Below the pieces are notes generated by a model. It saw nothing but the letters and a program-made list of their open reading frames with translations. It had not been told where the DNA came from and did not search any database. From NCBI GenBank assembly GCA_934309475.1, contig CAKRDK010000001.1:248001-312000 (forward strand): a stretch of DNA of 64,000 nt. The letters are read 5' to 3'. The position numbers were made by a program, and so were the translations under genes. The DNA comes from an uncultured Roseburia sp. GTDB lineage: Bacteria > Bacillota > Clostridia > Lachnospirales > Lachnospiraceae. Below, in pieces: positions 61,491 through 64,000 of the stretch. Position 1 is the stretch's first letter, and the number at the start of each line of letters is the position of its first letter.

Positions 61491-63869
61491 CTATTCCTCT
61501 TCTTCCATGAAGTACATGCGGGAACCGAAGTCAGGATAATATCTCGTCTCCTCGTTGTAGCCGGTTGCAGCAAACGCCTGTTTCAGCTTGATTCCGTGAT
61601 ACATCAACGTATCTCCGTAAACAGAAGTGTCTTCCGTCTCGCCATCCATTTTTACGAATTTGGCAATGACGTTGTGAAGCAGGGAATCCTGTTTGATATG
61701 AATCGGTGCTACCGTATTCACTAAATCCCCGAATTCTTTTACATTATATTTTAAGATACGATTGTAAAAATGATAGCAGGCGTCTTCTTTCAATCCTTTT
61801 GCTTTATAATATTCAAACATCGTGTTTGGTTTCACTAATTTTTGCATCAGCATGCCAACCGCCTTGCTTCGGTCTTTCGAAACGCACGTCCACTCCGTCA
61901 CATTTCCGGCGGAATCATCCATGCGTGCAACCTGATCTCCGTTGTAAAAACTTCTGCCGCGGTAGAAGGAACCAAACTGTAACACGCTACGCCACTTTTT
62001 GTAAAGCTCTATCTGTGCTTTCACCGCTGCCACATCCTCTGGCTTCATATCGCAGAGATTACATTCATAACCACACACACCAAACGCTGCCACATGGAAT
62101 CTCGTCTCAATTGGTGTCGTTCTAAGGGTCTGATGGTTCGGACAGGAAGATACATGTGCGCCTACAACCGACATTGGATAACCGTAACTGATTCCGGTCT
62201 GAATCTCTGCACGGCATACGGCATCCGTATCGTCACTTGCCCAAATCTGTGGGAAGTAACTCATGATACCGAGGTCAAAGCGGTTTCCTCCCGCGCAACA
62301 TCCCTCAAATAAAATATGTGGGAATTTCTCTGTCAGAACTTTCATCGTGCGGTAAAGTCCCATCACATAGCGATGTGCCACCTCACCCTGGCGGTCTGCC
62401 GGGAGATTTTTCGAATAGTAATCTGTAAAGGTACGGTTCATATCCCATTTGACATAGGCAATGTTCGCAGATGAGAATACTTTTGTCATTGAATCAATGA
62501 TAAAATCCTGCACTTCCGTTCTGGTCAAGTCGAGGATTCTCTGGTTACGTCCCTCGGAATGTGGTTTGTCCGGAATCTCAAGTGTCCAGTCCGGATGTTC
62601 TTTGTAGAGCTTACTTTCCACGTTCACCATCTCAGGCTCTACCCAGATACCGAAATCAAGCCCTAAATCGTTTACTTTCCTGCATAGTCCTGCCACACCG
62701 TTTGGCAGCTTTTTCTGATTCACTTTCCAGTCACCGAGGGAATGTTTATCATCATTTCGCTCCCCAAACCAGCCGTCGTCCATAACGAAAAGTTCGATTC
62801 CGACCTCTTTTCCGGCTTTGGCAAGATTTAAAAGTTTCTTCTCGTTGATGTCAAAATATGCTGCTTCCCAGCTGTTGAGCAGAACCGGACGCTCCTTGTA
62901 CTGCCACTCACCGCGCACAATATGCTCGCGCACAAATGCATGCATGCACTGGCTCATTCCGTTAAATCCCTGTGCCGAATATGCCATAACAGCCTCCGGT
63001 GCTTCAAACGCTTCCTCGGATTCTAATACATAGTCAAACGACTGTGGATTCATTCCAGCTACAAATCTAGTTTTTCCATACGTTGTCACCTGTACCGCTT
63101 CATAGTGATTGCCACTGTAAATCAGGTTGATTCCGTAACAGTCTCCCGCATCCTCCGATGTCGTCTCACGGCTTAACATCACAAACGGGTTGGCACGGCT
63201 TGAAGATGTTCCGGCATAAGAAGCACTGACGTGTTTTCCTGCACGCATCTTCGTATCCACACGGCGCATCTCTCTCGCCCACGCTCCCTGAAACGTCGTA
63301 AAGGTAAAATCAGCCGTCGAAAAATCAAGCTGTGTACTCATCAGGCGGTGAATACGGATTGTATGCTCGCTGTCGTTGATAAGCTTCGTGCTGCGGCAGA
63401 TGACATCACAATCTTCATACACATAATAATGTAGTTCTAAACACAAGCCATAATTTCGGTCGCGCAGTGTCACACATAAGTGTTCTACGTTTCCATCTTT
63501 ATCATAAGAACCCGGCAATGTCCGATACTCTTCTTTTCCTTCTATGACTTCCGCTTTTTCAAATAAGAAATCGGAAGTATAACTGCCGTCCGCGTGGACA
63601 ATCTCCACGAAAGGCTCCCAGATGTCACCTTTTCCATAGGAAGACATCTCCAGCGAAAAGTCCTCTAGTGAAAAATTAGCGTGCTCTGCGTCATAGGCAT
63701 TCGTGTTGCCCGGTGCAAATGCATGTTTTTCTATCAATGCATCCGGATTTTTCACCGTAATCTTTCTTCCATAATATAAATGTTCTAAATGCTTTGTCTC
63801 TGTGACACGAAATGCATATGTTGTATGACCCGTGCTTAAAATGTAAACCTGGTTTTCTGTCTGAATCAT
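61491..63869 (-). CDS. GH36 alpha-galactosidase
   Basis: A 792-residue cytoplasmic enzyme (no signal peptide). Releases galactose from raffinose-type sugars or melibiose. GH36 motifs: VLLNSWEAAYFDINEKKL, FVMDDGWFGERND, nucleophile Asp in YVKWDMNRTF, FEGCCAGGNRFDLG and acid/base Asp in WASDDTDAVCR. An N-terminal beta-supersandwich and a C-terminal beta-domain complete the typical tetrameric form. The ATG at 63869 is preferred over the in-frame GTG at 63884. Own promoter; no transporter nearby. Confidence 0.95.
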   Translation of the reverse strand: MIQTENQVYILSTGHTTYAFRVTETKHLEHLYYGRKITVKNPDALIEKHAFAPGNTNAYDAEHANFSLEDFSLEMSSYGKGDIWEPFVEIVHADGSYTSDFLFEKAEVIEGKEEYRTLPGSYDKDGNVEHLCVTLRDRNYGLCLELHYYVYEDCDVICRSTKLINDSEHTIRIHRLMSTQLDFSTADFTFTTFQGAWAREMRRVDTKMRAGKHVSASYAGTSSSRANPFVMLSRETTSEDAGDCYGINLIYSGNHYEAVQVTTYGKTRFVAGMNPQSFDYVLESEEAFEAPEAVMAYSAQGFNGMSQCMHAFVREHIVRGEWQYKERPVLLNSWEAAYFDINEKKLLNLAKAGKEVGIELFVMDDGWFGERNDDKHSLGDWKVNQKKLPNGVAGLCRKVNDLGLDFGIWVEPEMVNVESKLYKEHPDWTLEIPDKPHSEGRNQRILDLTRTEVQDFIIDSMTKVFSSANIAYVKWDMNRTFTDYYSKNLPADRQGEVAHRYVMGLYRTMKVLTEKFPHILFEGCCAGGNRFDLGIMSYFPQIWASDDTDAVCRAEIQTGISYGYPMSVVGAHVSSCPNHQTLRTTPIETRFHVAAFGVCGYECNLCDMKPEDVAAVKAQIELYKKWRSVLQFGSFYRGRSFYNGDQVARMDDSAGNVTEWTCVSKDRSKAVGMLMQKLVKPNTMFEYYKAKGLKEDACYHFYNRILKYNVKEFGDLVNTVAPIHIKQDSLLHNVIAKFVKMDGETEDTSVYGDTLMYHGIKLKQAFAATGYNEETRYYPDFGSRMYFMEEEE

Positions 63870-63930
63870 TCCATGTATCCTCACTTTCTCACTCTTTTTT
63901 CTCGCAAAATCCGTTCTTTTTTCTGTCTCT

Positions 63931-63959
63931 ATTATATAAAATTCTCCGTTTTTTGTCTA
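63931..63959 (-). promoter_or_regulatory. Promoter of the alpha-galactosidase gene
   Basis: Minus strand: TAGACA (63954-63959), 17-base spacer, TATAAT (63931-63936). Confidence 0.75.
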
Positions 63960-64000
63960 TCGCTGTATGGGGTGTTTCCTGCACCGAAAAAAATGGGGAC

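Overview
The window looks like a chromosomal segment of a motile, anaerobic Bacillota member of the Lachnospiraceae (Roseburia/Agathobacter-like). The evidence is the combination of flagellar rod genes beside codY-topA-dprA-comM, sporulation genes (sigK, cotJABC, spoIVA), NfnAB, a Trp T-box operon, strong SigA-type promoters with 16-17 bp spacers, and families typical of that group (DUF5716, DUF5717, DUF1292, DUF5662). No phage, IS element, CRISPR array, rRNA or tRNA gene was seen. Nearly all genes lie on the minus strand; the plus-strand exceptions are an RluA-like synthase, a DUF1292 protein, an aminotransferase, a LUD protein and a CLC transporter.

Layout. 1-1,105: flgB-flgC-fliE (fliE cut by the window edge). 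1,341-7,029: codY, topA, dprA, comM. 7,156-9,402: sigK, RluA-like synthase, DUF5662. 9,430-15,220: a GH13-like protein that has lost its catalytic residues, DUF1292, a short UvrD-type helicase, gltX. 15,244-17,726: feoA-feoB-Cys-rich peptide. 17,783-18,982: cotJABC with a candidate SigK/SigE promoter. 18,999-25,820: a tight four-gene operon of unknown function (DUF5717 giant protein, actin/Hsp70-like DUF5716, TPR-like protein, coiled-coil membrane protein). 25,945-29,326: orphan HisC/CobD-like aminotransferase and a P-type ATPase. 29,428-31,905: nfnA-nfnB. 31,983-34,122: two CobW-type GTPases, one with a His-rich metal-binding insert. 34,191-36,797: ABC exporter, LUD protein, then rpsU (36,806-36,982). 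37,146-42,440: alaS, a 50-residue membrane protein, an MBL hydrolase, spoIVA. 42,526-49,511: diacylglycerol-kinase-like gene behind a hairpin, then malQ, a LacI regulator, and a maltose-type ABC importer whose promoter carries three tandem operator-like units. 49,659-54,250: CLC transporter, DUF1284, bioY, asparaginase, threonine aldolase. 54,329-61,449: the trp operon in the order E-G-C-F-B-A-D, controlled by a tRNA-Trp T-box leader. 61,491-63,959: GH36 alpha-galactosidase.

How the genes work together. Carbohydrate genes form a maltodextrin uptake and processing unit (binding protein, two permeases, regulator, 4-alpha-glucanotransferase) plus an alpha-galactosidase. NfnAB links ferredoxin, NADH and NADPH pools. 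The sporulation genes are scattered rather than clustered. The most unexplained content is the DUF5716/DUF5717 operon and the catalytically degenerate GH13 protein. A family of palindromic repeats occurs in three intergenic regions, one of them inside the trp leader.
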